From Gp6-AA40 sp035496255 (GTDB lineage Bacteria > Acidobacteriota > Vicinamibacteria > Vicinamibacterales > UBA2999), in assembly GCA_035496255.1 (NCBI GenBank), contig DATJEU010000014.1, forward strand, positions 62,001-126,000: 64,000 bases of DNA, given 5' to 3'. A program made the position numbers and the translations under genes. Shown here piece by piece: positions 18,741 to 26,959 of the stretch. The notes under the pieces are model-generated. The model searched no databases and was not told the origin of the DNA. It was given only the letters and a program-made list of their open reading frames with translations. Every line of letters starts with the position of its first letter. Position 1 is the first letter of the stretch.

Positions 18741-20194
18741 TGGCCCGGGGAGAGATGGCAAGGCGCTCACTGCTGCCGCTGACGGTCGTCGTCGCCTGCG
18801 TGGTGTCGCTGGCGGCGCAGCAGCGGCCCGACCGATCGAAACCGCCAGCGCTTGGTCCGGCGCCGTCGCTGCACCTGCCGGCCATTCAGAAGCGAACGCT
18901 GTCGAACGGCCTTCCGGTGTGGGTGATGGAAGCGCACAAGGTGCCGCTCGCGCAGGTGAACCTCGTGGTCATGGCCGGCAGCGGTGATGACCCGTCCGGC
19001 AAGTTCGGCGTGGCCAACCTGACGGCGGCCATGCTCGACGAAGGCGCGGGCAGCCGATCGTCGCTGGAGATCGCTGACGCGATCGACTATCTCGGCGCCG
19101 ACCTGACGACCGCGAGCAATTCGGATGCGTCTGCGGTGCGCCTCAATGTCCCGGTCGCACGATTGCGCGACGCGCTGCCGATCATGGCCGACGTGGCGCT
19201 GCGACCGACGTTCCCGCAGCAGGATCTCGAGCGGCTGCGGCAGGAACGGCTCACCGCGTTGCTGCAGGCGCGCAACGATCCTTCAGCGCTCGCGCCCCTG
19301 GCGTTCGCGCGCGTGCTCTACGGGACCATGCATCGCTACGGCACCGGGCAGCAGGGCACCGAAACGACGCTGAAGGCGTTCACGCGGCAGGATCTCGTGG
19401 CATTCCACGACGCGATGTACCAGCCGTCGAGCGCGATGCTGATCGTCGTCGGCGACATCACGGCCGACGGGGTGATGCCGCTGCTGGAACAGCAGTTTGG
19501 CTCCTGGAAGGCAACCACACCGTCACGACGAACGCTGGTTCCGCGCGCGCCGCAGCCGCCGCAGACCGAGATCACCATCGTGGACGTCCCGATGGCCGAG
19601 CAGTCCCAGATCCGCGTCGGCCTCGTCGGCGTCGCGCGATCGACGCCGGACTACTTCCCGCTCCAGGTGCTGAATACGATCCTCGGTGGGTCGTTCACTT
19701 CGCGGTTGAATCAGAACCTGCGCGAGCAGCACGGGTACACATACGGCGCCAGTTCACGATTCGACATGCGCCTGTCGCCAGGGCCATTCCTCGCCGGCGC
19801 CGGCGTGCAGACCGATAAGACCGCCGAGTCGCTGACCGAGTTCTTCAAGGAGCTGAACGGCATCCTGGCGCCGATCGACGCGCAGGAATTGAGCAGGGCA
19901 AAGAACTACGTCGCGCTCGGCCTGCCCGCTGAGTTCGAGACGATCGCCGACCTCGCCGCGCACCTCGAGGAGCTGGCGATTTACACGCTCCCGGGCGATT
20001 ACTTCCAGACCTACGTGTCGAACATCCAGGCGGTCACCGCCGCGGCCGTGCAGAAGGCAGCGGCCACCTACATCCAGCCGAAAAAGCTCGCGGTCGTTGT
20101 CGTGGGCGATCGCAAGGTGATCGAGCCTCGAATCCGGGCCCTGAATCTCGGACCGATCCGCTTCATGACCGTCGACCAGGTGCTGGGATCATGA
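18737..20194 (+). CDS. M16-family peptidase subunit lacking the zinc motif
   Basis: A 485-residue partner of the preceding peptidase. It has a signal peptide (SLLPLTVVVACVVSLAAQQ). Where HxxEH is expected the sequence reads TAAMLDEGAG, so it cannot bind the catalytic zinc. The Arg/Tyr pair that completes the active site in trans is present in LNQNLREQHGYTYGASSRFD near residue 330, as in other non-catalytic M16B subunits. The ATGA overlaps at both ends show translational coupling with the active subunit and with the DinB protein. Confidence 0.9.
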   Translation: MMARGEMARRSLLPLTVVVACVVSLAAQQRPDRSKPPALGPAPSLHLPAIQKRTLSNGLPVWVMEAHKVPLAQVNLVVMAGSGDDPSGKFGVANLTAAMLDEGAGSRSSLEIADAIDYLGADLTTASNSDASAVRLNVPVARLRDALPIMADVALRPTFPQQDLERLRQERLTALLQARNDPSALAPLAFARVLYGTMHRYGTGQQGTETTLKAFTRQDLVAFHDAMYQPSSAMLIVVGDITADGVMPLLEQQFGSWKATTPSRRTLVPRAPQPPQTEITIVDVPMAEQSQIRVGLVGVARSTPDYFPLQVLNTILGGSFTSRLNQNLREQHGYTYGASSRFDMRLSPGPFLAGAGVQTDKTAESLTEFFKELNGILAPIDAQELSRAKNYVALGLPAEFETIADLAAHLEELAIYTLPGDYFQTYVSNIQAVTAAAVQKAAATYIQPKKLAVVVVGDRKVIEPRIRALNLGPIRFMTVDQVLGS

Positions 20195-20691
20195 GCGTCC
20201 AGATCACGCTCGAGTCGCTGCTCTCCTACTCCGACCACGAACGGCGGAAGTGGCACGGCTGGATCAACGCTGACTCGTCGCGGCTGCGGATTCCCTTTCA
20301 ACCGGGGCAACGTTTTCCCGATGTCGCCTCGCTGTTCGACCACATCTTTCTGGTCGAGCGACGGCATTTGTCGCGGCTGGAGGGCGGAACGCCGCCGGTA
20401 TCCACCGGGGTCACGCCGGGTGACGCCGAGGCTCTCTTCGAGTACGCCGATCTCGTGCGCGCGGATTTCCGGAACTATCTCGACGGCATGGACGCCACCG
20501 AAGCGGGGTCGACGTTGTTGATCACCGGACTGCAGTCGAGCGGCGACATCTCGATGACCAAGCGGCGGCTCGCGACGCACATCCTGCTGCACGAGCTGCG
20601 GCATCTCGCGCAGATCGCATATGCCGCGCGGCTGGCAGGTCACGCACCACCCGGCCAGCATGACCTGTTCTACTTCGGCGACTTTACGTGA
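20191..20691 (+). CDS. DinB-family putative metal-dependent protein
   Basis: A 166-residue four-helix DinB/YfiT-type protein. Candidate metal-binding His residues lie in SLFDHIFLVERRHL near residue 50 and in THILLHELRHLAQIAY near residue 130. The superfamily includes thiol-dependent transferases, including bacillithiol S-transferases, which is notable because bacillithiol genes occur in the same window; this link is only an inference. It starts inside the stop codon of the second M16 gene (ATGA). Confidence 0.78.
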   Translation: MSVQITLESLLSYSDHERRKWHGWINADSSRLRIPFQPGQRFPDVASLFDHIFLVERRHLSRLEGGTPPVSTGVTPGDAEALFEYADLVRADFRNYLDGMDATEAGSTLLITGLQSSGDISMTKRRLATHILLHELRHLAQIAYAARLAGHAPPGQHDLFYFGDFT

Positions 20692-20699
20692 CAACTCGC

Positions 20700-20785
20700 A
20701 GGGGCCGGGTCTTCCCGCCTCACGGTTTTCACCTCGCTTCGCTCGCGGGCGGACCTGAAGCCCCTCCCCTACAGAGGCACCCGCC
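20700..20785. repeat. Imperfect GC-rich palindrome upstream of tatC
   Basis: The 126-nt spacer between the DinB gene and tatC holds an imperfect inverted repeat (GGGGCCGGGTC-type arm, and GGACCTGAAGCCCC-type arm) plus a small CTCGCTTCGCTCGCG hairpin. It resembles the other intergenic palindromes in this window and may be a dispersed element or a terminator without a U-tract. Confidence 0.4.
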
Positions 20786-20817
20786 ATCCTGAATTACCAT
20801 CGACGCGGGAGTACGAC

Positions 20818-21696
20818 ATGACACAGCCTGCACCGAAGAAACGCCGGAATGAGCGCGAGGCAACAGCGACCATGGGGTTCCTGGATCATCTGGAGGAGCT
20901 GCGCACCCGGCTGATTCGCTCCTGCATCGCGATCGTCGCCGGCATGGCGGTCGCGGCGCTGTTCGTCGATCGCATCAAGAGCTTCGTGCTGGCACCGGTG
21001 CAGGCGCACCTGCCGCACGGCACCTCGCTGGTGATGACGGGGCTCGGTGAAGGATTCGCCTTCTATCTCGATCTGACGCTGATCGGCGGCGCGATTCTCG
21101 CAACACCATTCGTCACTTACCAGGTGTGGCGATTCGTCTCGCCGGGTCTTTACGCGCGCGAGAAACGGCTGGTCGTCCCGTTCATCCTGCTCGCGACCGG
21201 AGCCACGGTCGCCGGCGCGGCCTTCAGTCACTACATGCTCTTCCCGTCGATGGTGTCTTTCTTCGCTTCGTTCGATTCGCCAGAAGCTCACCTGATGCCG
21301 CAACTGACCGATACGTTCGGGCTGTACAAGGACACCCTGCTTGCGATGGTGATCGTGTTCCAACTGCCGACGCTCGGGTTCGTGCTGGCTCGCACGGGCC
21401 TGGTGACGGCGCGCCTTCTCTGGCAGCAGATTCCGTACGCCGTGCTCGCCAGCTTCATCGTGTCCGCGGTGCTGACGCCGTCGACCGATCCGTGGAATCA
21501 GATCCTGTTCGCCATTCCGGTCATGGCCCTCTACATCATCAGCATCGCCGTCGCGTGGCTGGCGGCACCGCGGCATCGCGACGTCGGTGAGATACGGCCT
21601 GAGTTGAAGCTGGTATTCGCGGCGGCGGTCGTGAATGAAGCGTGGCGCTGGCGCGATCGCGGGCCATTTCCGCGCCGCATCGATCAGCGAACCTGA
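20818..21696 (+). CDS. tatC: TatC, twin-arginine translocase subunit
   Basis: A 292-residue integral membrane protein that recognises twin-arginine signal peptides and recruits TatA. The family N-terminus GFLDHLEELRTRLIRS is at residues 20-35 and the conserved glutamate and FVSPGLYAREKRLVVPF region near residue 105. The usual six membrane segments can be traced, and VLTPSTDPWNQ sits before the last one. An 18-residue basic extension precedes the family start and a short basic tail follows. tatA/B are not in the window. Confidence 0.94.
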   Translation: MTQPAPKKRRNEREATATMGFLDHLEELRTRLIRSCIAIVAGMAVAALFVDRIKSFVLAPVQAHLPHGTSLVMTGLGEGFAFYLDLTLIGGAILATPFVTYQVWRFVSPGLYAREKRLVVPFILLATGATVAGAAFSHYMLFPSMVSFFASFDSPEAHLMPQLTDTFGLYKDTLLAMVIVFQLPTLGFVLARTGLVTARLLWQQIPYAVLASFIVSAVLTPSTDPWNQILFAIPVMALYIISIAVAWLAAPRHRDVGEIRPELKLVFAAAVVNEAWRWRDRGPFPRRIDQRT

Positions 21697-21723
21697 ATCA
21701 CCGGCCTTCGGCGGGGCGCGATC

Positions 21724-24417
21724 TCACTCCGCTCTGAGGACGACATTCGGGTCGAGACGCGAGGCGCGCCATGCGGGAATGGCGCCAGCCAGCGCCGCTG
21801 CCGCCGCAAGACCGGCAAGTGCCGCAACCACTGTCGGCAGATCAGCGGGTGACAGTCCGAACAGCAGTGCCTTGGCCGCATCCATGGCACCGAGGGCGAG
21901 CGGCACGCCGGCGGCGACGCCGATCACGATCGGCCACACCGAATCGCGCACGACCAGCCCGACGATCTGCGAACGGGTAGAGCCGAGCGACAGGCGAATC
22001 CCGATCTCGTTCGTGCGGCCGGCGGTCAGGTACGCGATCAGCCCGTACAAACCGGCCATGACGAGCACGAGTGCGAGCACTCCAAAGCCGCCCGCGAGCC
22101 AGGCGGTCATCCGATCGGCGGCGAGAGCCTGATCGACCGCTGATTGCAGCGGGAACAGCCGGAACGTGATCGCCGGATTCAGCCGCCGGACGGACCCGGC
22201 AATCGACGCGGCGAGCGCCGGGCGCCCATCGCTGCGGACGATGACCGGTGGCCACGGATACAGGCTCGGCATCTGCGCGATCGGCACGTAGACGATCGGC
22301 GGCCGCGGTGCAACGCCGGCGTCGCACAGGCAATCTTCATTGCGGAGCGTTTCGTATTTCGTGTCACCGACCACGCCCACGATCTCGAAGCTCTCTTCCG
22401 GATACCCCGGCTCGGTCATCCGACGGATCACCGTGCCAATCGGATTGCGGCCATCGAGATGCGTGCGCACGAAGCTCTCGTTGACGACGACCACGCGGCG
22501 CGCGCGCCGATCGTCGGCGGCGGTGAGCAGCCGACCGGCACGAAGCGGAATCACAAGCGTGTGAAAGTACTCTGGGCTCACATACGAAAAGCGCGAGGCT
22601 TTCTGCTCATCGTGAGCCGCCCCCTGGACGCGGAAGAAGTGCGACCACTTGTCGCCGCTCAGCGGCACAGTCGTCGTCGCGGCGGCATCGACGACGCCAG
22701 GGGCGGTGCGAATCGCATCCGTCAGCAGCGGCTGAAACGCCGCTTTCGCGTCGGGCATGAGATTCCGCGCGGACGGATCGCTGAACGCGAGGGCGAACGT
22801 ATCCTTCGACGCAAACCCGAGGTCCACCCCCGTCAACTTCCGGAACGTCTGCACGAACATGAGCGCGGCGACGACGAGCACCATCGAGATCGCCATCTGC
22901 GCCGCGACCAGCACGCGCTGGAATCGCGCACGCGAGCCGTCGATGGTGACCCGGCGCGACGTCTGCCGCAGTGCGGCCGCGCCGTCCACGAATGACACGC
23001 GAAACGCGGGAACGCAGCCGAAGACCAGCACCGTCAATACTGCCGTGACACCGATGAATGCGGCGACACGCCAGTCCGCGGCGACGGAGAGCGTCACCGG
23101 CTTCAGGGAGGTATCGAGAAAAGCCACCAACGCCCGTGCGGAACCGGCCGCGATTGGAATCGCGAGCAGCGCTCCGGCGCCGGCGAGCAAGCCGCTCTCG
23201 ATCACCATCTGCAGCACGAGGCGCCGGCGTCCCGCCCCCAGAGCCGCCCGGACGGCGAGCTCGCGCTCCCGCGCAGTCGCCCGCGCGAGCAGGAGGGCCG
23301 CGAGATTGCTGCACGTGATCAGCAGCAGGAGCGCGGTCAGGCCAAGGAGCAGGAGCAGCGAGGTCCCGTACGTGTCGCGCAGGTAGCTGACGCCGCGACC
23401 TCCGGTACTCGCGATCAGCGACAGCTTGCGATAGCCGTCGGTCAATTCGGCGCTGTATCCGTCGGGCACCGTCGCGGCGAAGATGCCGGGACTGAGCGCC
23501 TGCAGATCGGCGCGTGCCTGCTCGAGGGTCCACCCGGGTTTGAGCCGCGCGAGCGGCGTCAGAAACCATCGGTCGCGCTGATCGAGCGTCGGCCCCAGGA
23601 GCTCGCCGGCGCAAATCGGCAGCGCCACGTCGAAAGATTCACCGACGACGGGACCGGTGAACTCGCCGGGGGCGACGCCGACGATGGTGAAGTCATGGTC
23701 GGCAACCCGAAGCGTCTGGCCAATCACCGATTCGCGACCGCCGAACCATGTCTGCCAGAATCCGTGGCTGATGACGGCGGGACCAGCGCCGCAGCCGCGA
23801 TGATCGTCTGCGGCGGTCAACAGGCGGCCCCGCTCGGCCTGGATGCCCAGCAGCGGGAAGAAGCCACCGCTCACCCACAGCCCGCGTGCCGGCGCGACCT
23901 CCGAGTCGCGTCCGATGAACCACTGTGCCGACCCCCAGGCTTCGACGCTCGAAAACGCGTGCTGTGCGCGGCGGATCTCCTCCCACAGCGGATACGTGGC
24001 CGTCACATACAGACCCTGATAACTGCCGAATGCCTGCGGTCCGTTCGGCTGAATTTCGACCAGCGTCTCCGGATGTGCCACCGGCAGGCTGCGGAGTCGA
24101 ACGGCATCGATCAACTGGAAGATCGCCGCGTTCGCCCCGATGCCCAGTGCCAGCGACAGGATCGCGACGCTCGTGAAAATCGGGCTGCGCCGAAGGACGC
24201 GCAAGCCGTAGTGCACGTCGCGCATCAACGTATCGAGCCATGGGAGGCCACGCTGATCGCGGAGCGCTTCCATCGCCTGGAGGGCACCGGCTTCGCCGCG
24301 GCCCCGCTCCGCCGCCAGCTCCATGTGCGTCCGCAGTTCCTCCGCCAAATCCTCGTCCGCGCGGCCGGGAAAGACGGTTGCCCACAGCCGGCGCAGCCAC
24401 TCGCTCAGGGTCGACAT
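21724..24417 (-). CDS. ADOP-type duplicated MacB-like ABC permease
   Basis: An 897-residue protein with two MacB_PCD/FtsX modules. A short helical N-terminal domain (WLRRLWATVFPGRADEDLAEELRTHMELAAE) is followed by LRRSPIFTSVAILSLALGIGANAAIFQLID at about residue 80, a periplasmic domain, a membrane block near residues 360-480, then a second MacB domain and the final block (GRTNEIGIRLSLGSTRSQI). This is the acidobacterial duplicated orphan permease layout, which has no ATPase gene nearby, as seen here. The ATG at 24417 lies 2 nt after the padR stop; the longer frame overlaps padR. Confidence 0.93.
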   Translation of the reverse strand: MSTLSEWLRRLWATVFPGRADEDLAEELRTHMELAAERGRGEAGALQAMEALRDQRGLPWLDTLMRDVHYGLRVLRRSPIFTSVAILSLALGIGANAAIFQLIDAVRLRSLPVAHPETLVEIQPNGPQAFGSYQGLYVTATYPLWEEIRRAQHAFSSVEAWGSAQWFIGRDSEVAPARGLWVSGGFFPLLGIQAERGRLLTAADDHRGCGAGPAVISHGFWQTWFGGRESVIGQTLRVADHDFTIVGVAPGEFTGPVVGESFDVALPICAGELLGPTLDQRDRWFLTPLARLKPGWTLEQARADLQALSPGIFAATVPDGYSAELTDGYRKLSLIASTGGRGVSYLRDTYGTSLLLLLGLTALLLLITCSNLAALLLARATARERELAVRAALGAGRRRLVLQMVIESGLLAGAGALLAIPIAAGSARALVAFLDTSLKPVTLSVAADWRVAAFIGVTAVLTVLVFGCVPAFRVSFVDGAAALRQTSRRVTIDGSRARFQRVLVAAQMAISMVLVVAALMFVQTFRKLTGVDLGFASKDTFALAFSDPSARNLMPDAKAAFQPLLTDAIRTAPGVVDAAATTTVPLSGDKWSHFFRVQGAAHDEQKASRFSYVSPEYFHTLVIPLRAGRLLTAADDRRARRVVVVNESFVRTHLDGRNPIGTVIRRMTEPGYPEESFEIVGVVGDTKYETLRNEDCLCDAGVAPRPPIVYVPIAQMPSLYPWPPVIVRSDGRPALAASIAGSVRRLNPAITFRLFPLQSAVDQALAADRMTAWLAGGFGVLALVLVMAGLYGLIAYLTAGRTNEIGIRLSLGSTRSQIVGLVVRDSVWPIVIGVAAGVPLALGAMDAAKALLFGLSPADLPTVVAALAGLAAAAALAGAIPAWRASRLDPNVVLRAE

Positions 24418-24419
24418 AC

Positions 24420-24767
24420 TCACGCCTCGCCGTTCAACAGCGCCTGGATGATGCCGGCCATCTGATCCCAGGCTTGTCGCTCCTTCGCCAGTTGCCGGCG
24501 GCCGGCGGCGGTCAACGCGTAGTACCGCGCGCGGCGGTTCGTCTCGGTGGTGCTCCACGAACCCTTGATCTGACCGCGCTGCTCCAAGCGCATCAGCGCC
24601 GGATAGAGCGTGCCCATGTTCAACTGCAGCGCCCCGTTCGACACCTGTTCCAGCCGCGAGGCAATCGCGTAGCCGTGCTGCGCGCCCATGGACTCCAACG
24701 TCTGCAGCACCATCAGGTCCAGCGTGCCCTGCAGCACGTCGGCTTTCGACTCAGCCTTCCGTCCCAT
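24420..24767 (-). CDS. PadR-family transcriptional regulator
   Basis: A 115-residue winged-helix protein with the family pattern DVLQGTLDLMVLQTLESMGAQHGYAIASRLEQ, then NMGTLYPALMRLEQRGQIKGSW and TNRRARYYALTAAGRRQLAKE. The ATG at 24767 matches the usual N-terminus; earlier in-frame starts at 24785 and 24797 add a few residues. It precedes the ADOP permease by 2 nt, the standard arrangement in which the regulator is thought to control the permease. Confidence 0.92.
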   Translation of the reverse strand: MGRKAESKADVLQGTLDLMVLQTLESMGAQHGYAIASRLEQVSNGALQLNMGTLYPALMRLEQRGQIKGSWSTTETNRRARYYALTAAGRRQLAKERQAWDQMAGIIQALLNGEA

Positions 24768-24899
24768 GGCATCGCCCGGCTTCATTCGCCGTGCCAATGG
24801 CCGCGGCCGTTCACTGCGTTGGTTTGTCTAATGGAGAACGCGGCGGCGCGCCTGCTGTGCGAAAGCGCGATCCGGAGTGTCCGGATGCGGACAGGAGGC

Positions 24900-24913
24900 G
24901 GGTCTGAAGACCC
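24900..24913. repeat. GGGTCT-GA-AGACCC palindrome
   Basis: A perfect 6-bp inverted repeat with a 2-nt centre between the divergently placed ends of padR (start side) and the asparaginase gene (stop side). It belongs to the group of short GC palindromes found in several spacers of this window. Confidence 0.45.
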
Positions 24914-24940
24914 TGTTCGTCGTGGTTGTCGTTCTCGGCG

Positions 24941-25423
24941 TCACATTGCCTCGAACACGCCGGTCTCGCGATTCTTGCGGACCCGGTCCCACGCGAAGTG
25001 CTGCCCGTTCATGGCGATGTAGACGCCGGGCGGCAGCACCTGCACGAACGACAGCGCGCTGCCGAGATTGAACAGTCCGTCGGAGCTGCCGAACGCGTAC
25101 GGGATCATGGCGCCGGTCAGGACGATCGTCTTGCCAGCCACCCCGCGGGCCAGCGCCGCCGCGGTCTCCACCATCGTGTCGGTGCCGTGGGTGACGACGA
25201 TGCACGTGTCGTCGCAGTGGGCGCAGTTGCGGACGATCACGTCGCGATCCGCGTCGGTCATGTCCAGGCTGTCGACCATCATCAGCGTCCGCACCGACAC
25301 CGGCACGTGTGCCCGGCCCAGCCGCAACATCTCGTGCAGGTGTGTATCGCCGAACGACAGCCGGCCCCGAATCTCGTCGTAGGCCTTGTCGAAGGTCCCG
25401 CCGGTCACGAAGATGCGGATCAT
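24941..25423 (-). CDS. Single-domain asparaginase-like protein
   Basis: A 160-residue protein equal to only the N-terminal domain of L-asparaginase (usual length about 330). It carries both catalytic threonine motifs: IFVTGGTFDKAYDE at residue 5 and IVVTHGTDTMVETAAAL near residue 85, with GKTIVLTGAMIPYAFGSSDG following. The C-terminal domain is absent and the frame ends cleanly. Short versions of this kind are annotated in other genomes, so it is probably intact, but activity on asparagine is uncertain. The ATG at 25423 shares ATGA with the stop of a tiny membrane-protein ORF. Confidence 0.82.
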   Translation of the reverse strand: MIRIFVTGGTFDKAYDEIRGRLSFGDTHLHEMLRLGRAHVPVSVRTLMMVDSLDMTDADRDVIVRNCAHCDDTCIVVTHGTDTMVETAAALARGVAGKTIVLTGAMIPYAFGSSDGLFNLGSALSFVQVLPPGVYIAMNGQHFAWDRVRKNRETGVFEAM

Positions 25424-25506
25424 CGCAGGTGCTTGAGGAAGCCGCCCAGGACCCACACCACGAAGAGGAGGGCGGCGACGACCAGCATGATCTTGCCGAG
25501 AAACAC
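25420..25506 (-). CDS. Possible 28-residue single-span membrane microprotein
   Basis: A GTG-started frame encodes 28 residues: a short MFLGKIM head, a hydrophobic helix (LVVAALLFVVWVLGGFL) and a KHLR tail. The basic tail suggests an N-out/C-in single span. Its TGA overlaps the asparaginase ATG as ATGA, the usual sign of coupled genes. No clear ribosome site is visible, and the frame could extend upstream to a GTG at 25545 that would overlap the divergent permease. Function unknown. Confidence 0.4.
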   Translation of the reverse strand: MFLGKIMLVVAALLFVVWVLGGFLKHLR

Positions 25507-25529
25507 GCGGTCGATCGTACTATCGACCC

Positions 25530-26957
25530 GTGCCGGCGCACCCACCCGAGTCCTCACCCTCCAACCAACTCGTACGCGGTATCGGCCTCGCCCAGGCGAC
25601 GGCGCTGAACATGATCGACATGATCGGTGTCGGTCCGTTCATCACGATCCCGCTCATGATCGCGGCGATGCACGGTCCCCAGGCGATGCTCGGCTGGATC
25701 GCCGGCGCCCTGCTCGTCGTCTGCGACGGCATGGTCTGGGCCGAGCTCGGCGCCGCCATGCCCGAGGCCGGCGGCCCGGTGCGCTACCTCAAGGCCATCT
25801 ACGGCGAGCGTGCGGGCGGCTGGCTGTCGTTCCTGTTCGTGTGGCAGTTGACGTTCAGCGCGCCGCTCTCGATGGCCTCCGGCTGCATCGGCTTCGCCCA
25901 GTATGCCGGTTACCTGTGGCCGTCGCTGCGCGAGGTGATCACTTCGCACACGCTCGCGCTGGGACTCCCCGGCGTCGGCACGACCACGATCGAGCTCACG
26001 ATTACGCGCGGAACCTTCCTCGCGATGGCGGTCGCGGCTTTCGCAATCCTGCTCCTCTACCGCCGCATCACCGCCATTGGCCGTCTCGCCGCATTCCTCT
26101 GGATCGGCGTCGTCGGCACGACGCTCTGGATCATCGGCACGGGTGTGCTGCACTTCAATGCGAGCCAGGCATTCGCCTTCCCGCCGGGAGCGTTCACGTT
26201 CTCGCGTGATTTCTTCACCGGCCTGGGCGCGGCGCTGCTGATTGCGGTCTACGACTACTGGGGCTATTACAACGTCTGCTTCCTCGGCGCCGAGATCCGC
26301 AACCCGGCGCGCGTGATCCCGCGGGCGATTCTGTTCTCGATCTTCGGCGTCGCGGCGATGTATCTGACGATGAACATCTCGATCCTGGGCGCGATGCCGT
26401 GGCGCGAGGTCGAGAAGTCGACGTTCATCGCCTCGGAATTCATGGAACGCATGTGGGGACCCGGTGCCGGCAAGGTCGTCACCGTGCTGATGCTGTGGAC
26501 CGCGTTCGCGTCCGTCTTCTCGCTGCTGCTCGGCTACTCGCGCGTGCCGTACGCGGCGGCGGTAGACGGCGACTACTTCAAGGTGTTCGCACGGCTCCAT
26601 CCGAAGCACGCCTTTCCCCACGTCTCGCTGCTGACGCTGGGCGGCGCAGCGATCGTCTTCTGCCTCTTCCGCCTTGCCGACGTGGTGACGGCCCTGGTCG
26701 TGATTCGGATCACGCTGCAGTTCCTTGCACTCACCATCGGCGTGGTCGTCCTGCGCACGCGGCGTCCAGACTTTCCGCGGCCATTCCGGATGTGGCTGTA
26801 CCCCGTACCCGCGCTGCTCGCCTTCTTCGGTTACATCTATGCGGCGGTGATGCGGCCGAAATCGACACCGTCGATCGCACTCGCGATCGTCGTGGTGATC
26901 GTCGGGTCGGTGTTGTTCGCGATTCGCCGGTTGGGTTCGAAGCCTCGATCGGTGTAG
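25530..26957 (+). CDS. APC-superfamily amino-acid/polyamine permease
   Basis: A 475-residue transporter with about twelve membrane segments. TM1 carries the unwound-helix motif NMIDMIGVGPFITIPL, and AAMPEAGGPVRYLKAIYGERAGGWLSFLFVWQ follows in TM2-3, both typical of the APC fold. The later FLGAEIRNPARVIPRAILFS is the usual TM6-7 loop. The substrate is unknown. It starts at GTG, is divergent from the asparaginase operon, and ends 2 nt before the convergent argH. Confidence 0.88.
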   Translation: MPAHPPESSPSNQLVRGIGLAQATALNMIDMIGVGPFITIPLMIAAMHGPQAMLGWIAGALLVVCDGMVWAELGAAMPEAGGPVRYLKAIYGERAGGWLSFLFVWQLTFSAPLSMASGCIGFAQYAGYLWPSLREVITSHTLALGLPGVGTTTIELTITRGTFLAMAVAAFAILLLYRRITAIGRLAAFLWIGVVGTTLWIIGTGVLHFNASQAFAFPPGAFTFSRDFFTGLGAALLIAVYDYWGYYNVCFLGAEIRNPARVIPRAILFSIFGVAAMYLTMNISILGAMPWREVEKSTFIASEFMERMWGPGAGKVVTVLMLWTAFASVFSLLLGYSRVPYAAAVDGDYFKVFARLHPKHAFPHVSLLTLGGAAIVFCLFRLADVVTALVVIRITLQFLALTIGVVVLRTRRPDFPRPFRMWLYPVPALLAFFGYIYAAVMRPKSTPSIALAIVVVIVGSVLFAIRRLGSKPRSV

Positions 26958-26959
26958 CC

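Noticed and set aside
24941..25423. Asparaginase gene as a truncated pseudogene
   Set aside because: It ends cleanly, keeps both catalytic threonine motifs, and single-domain versions are found as intact genes in other genomes.
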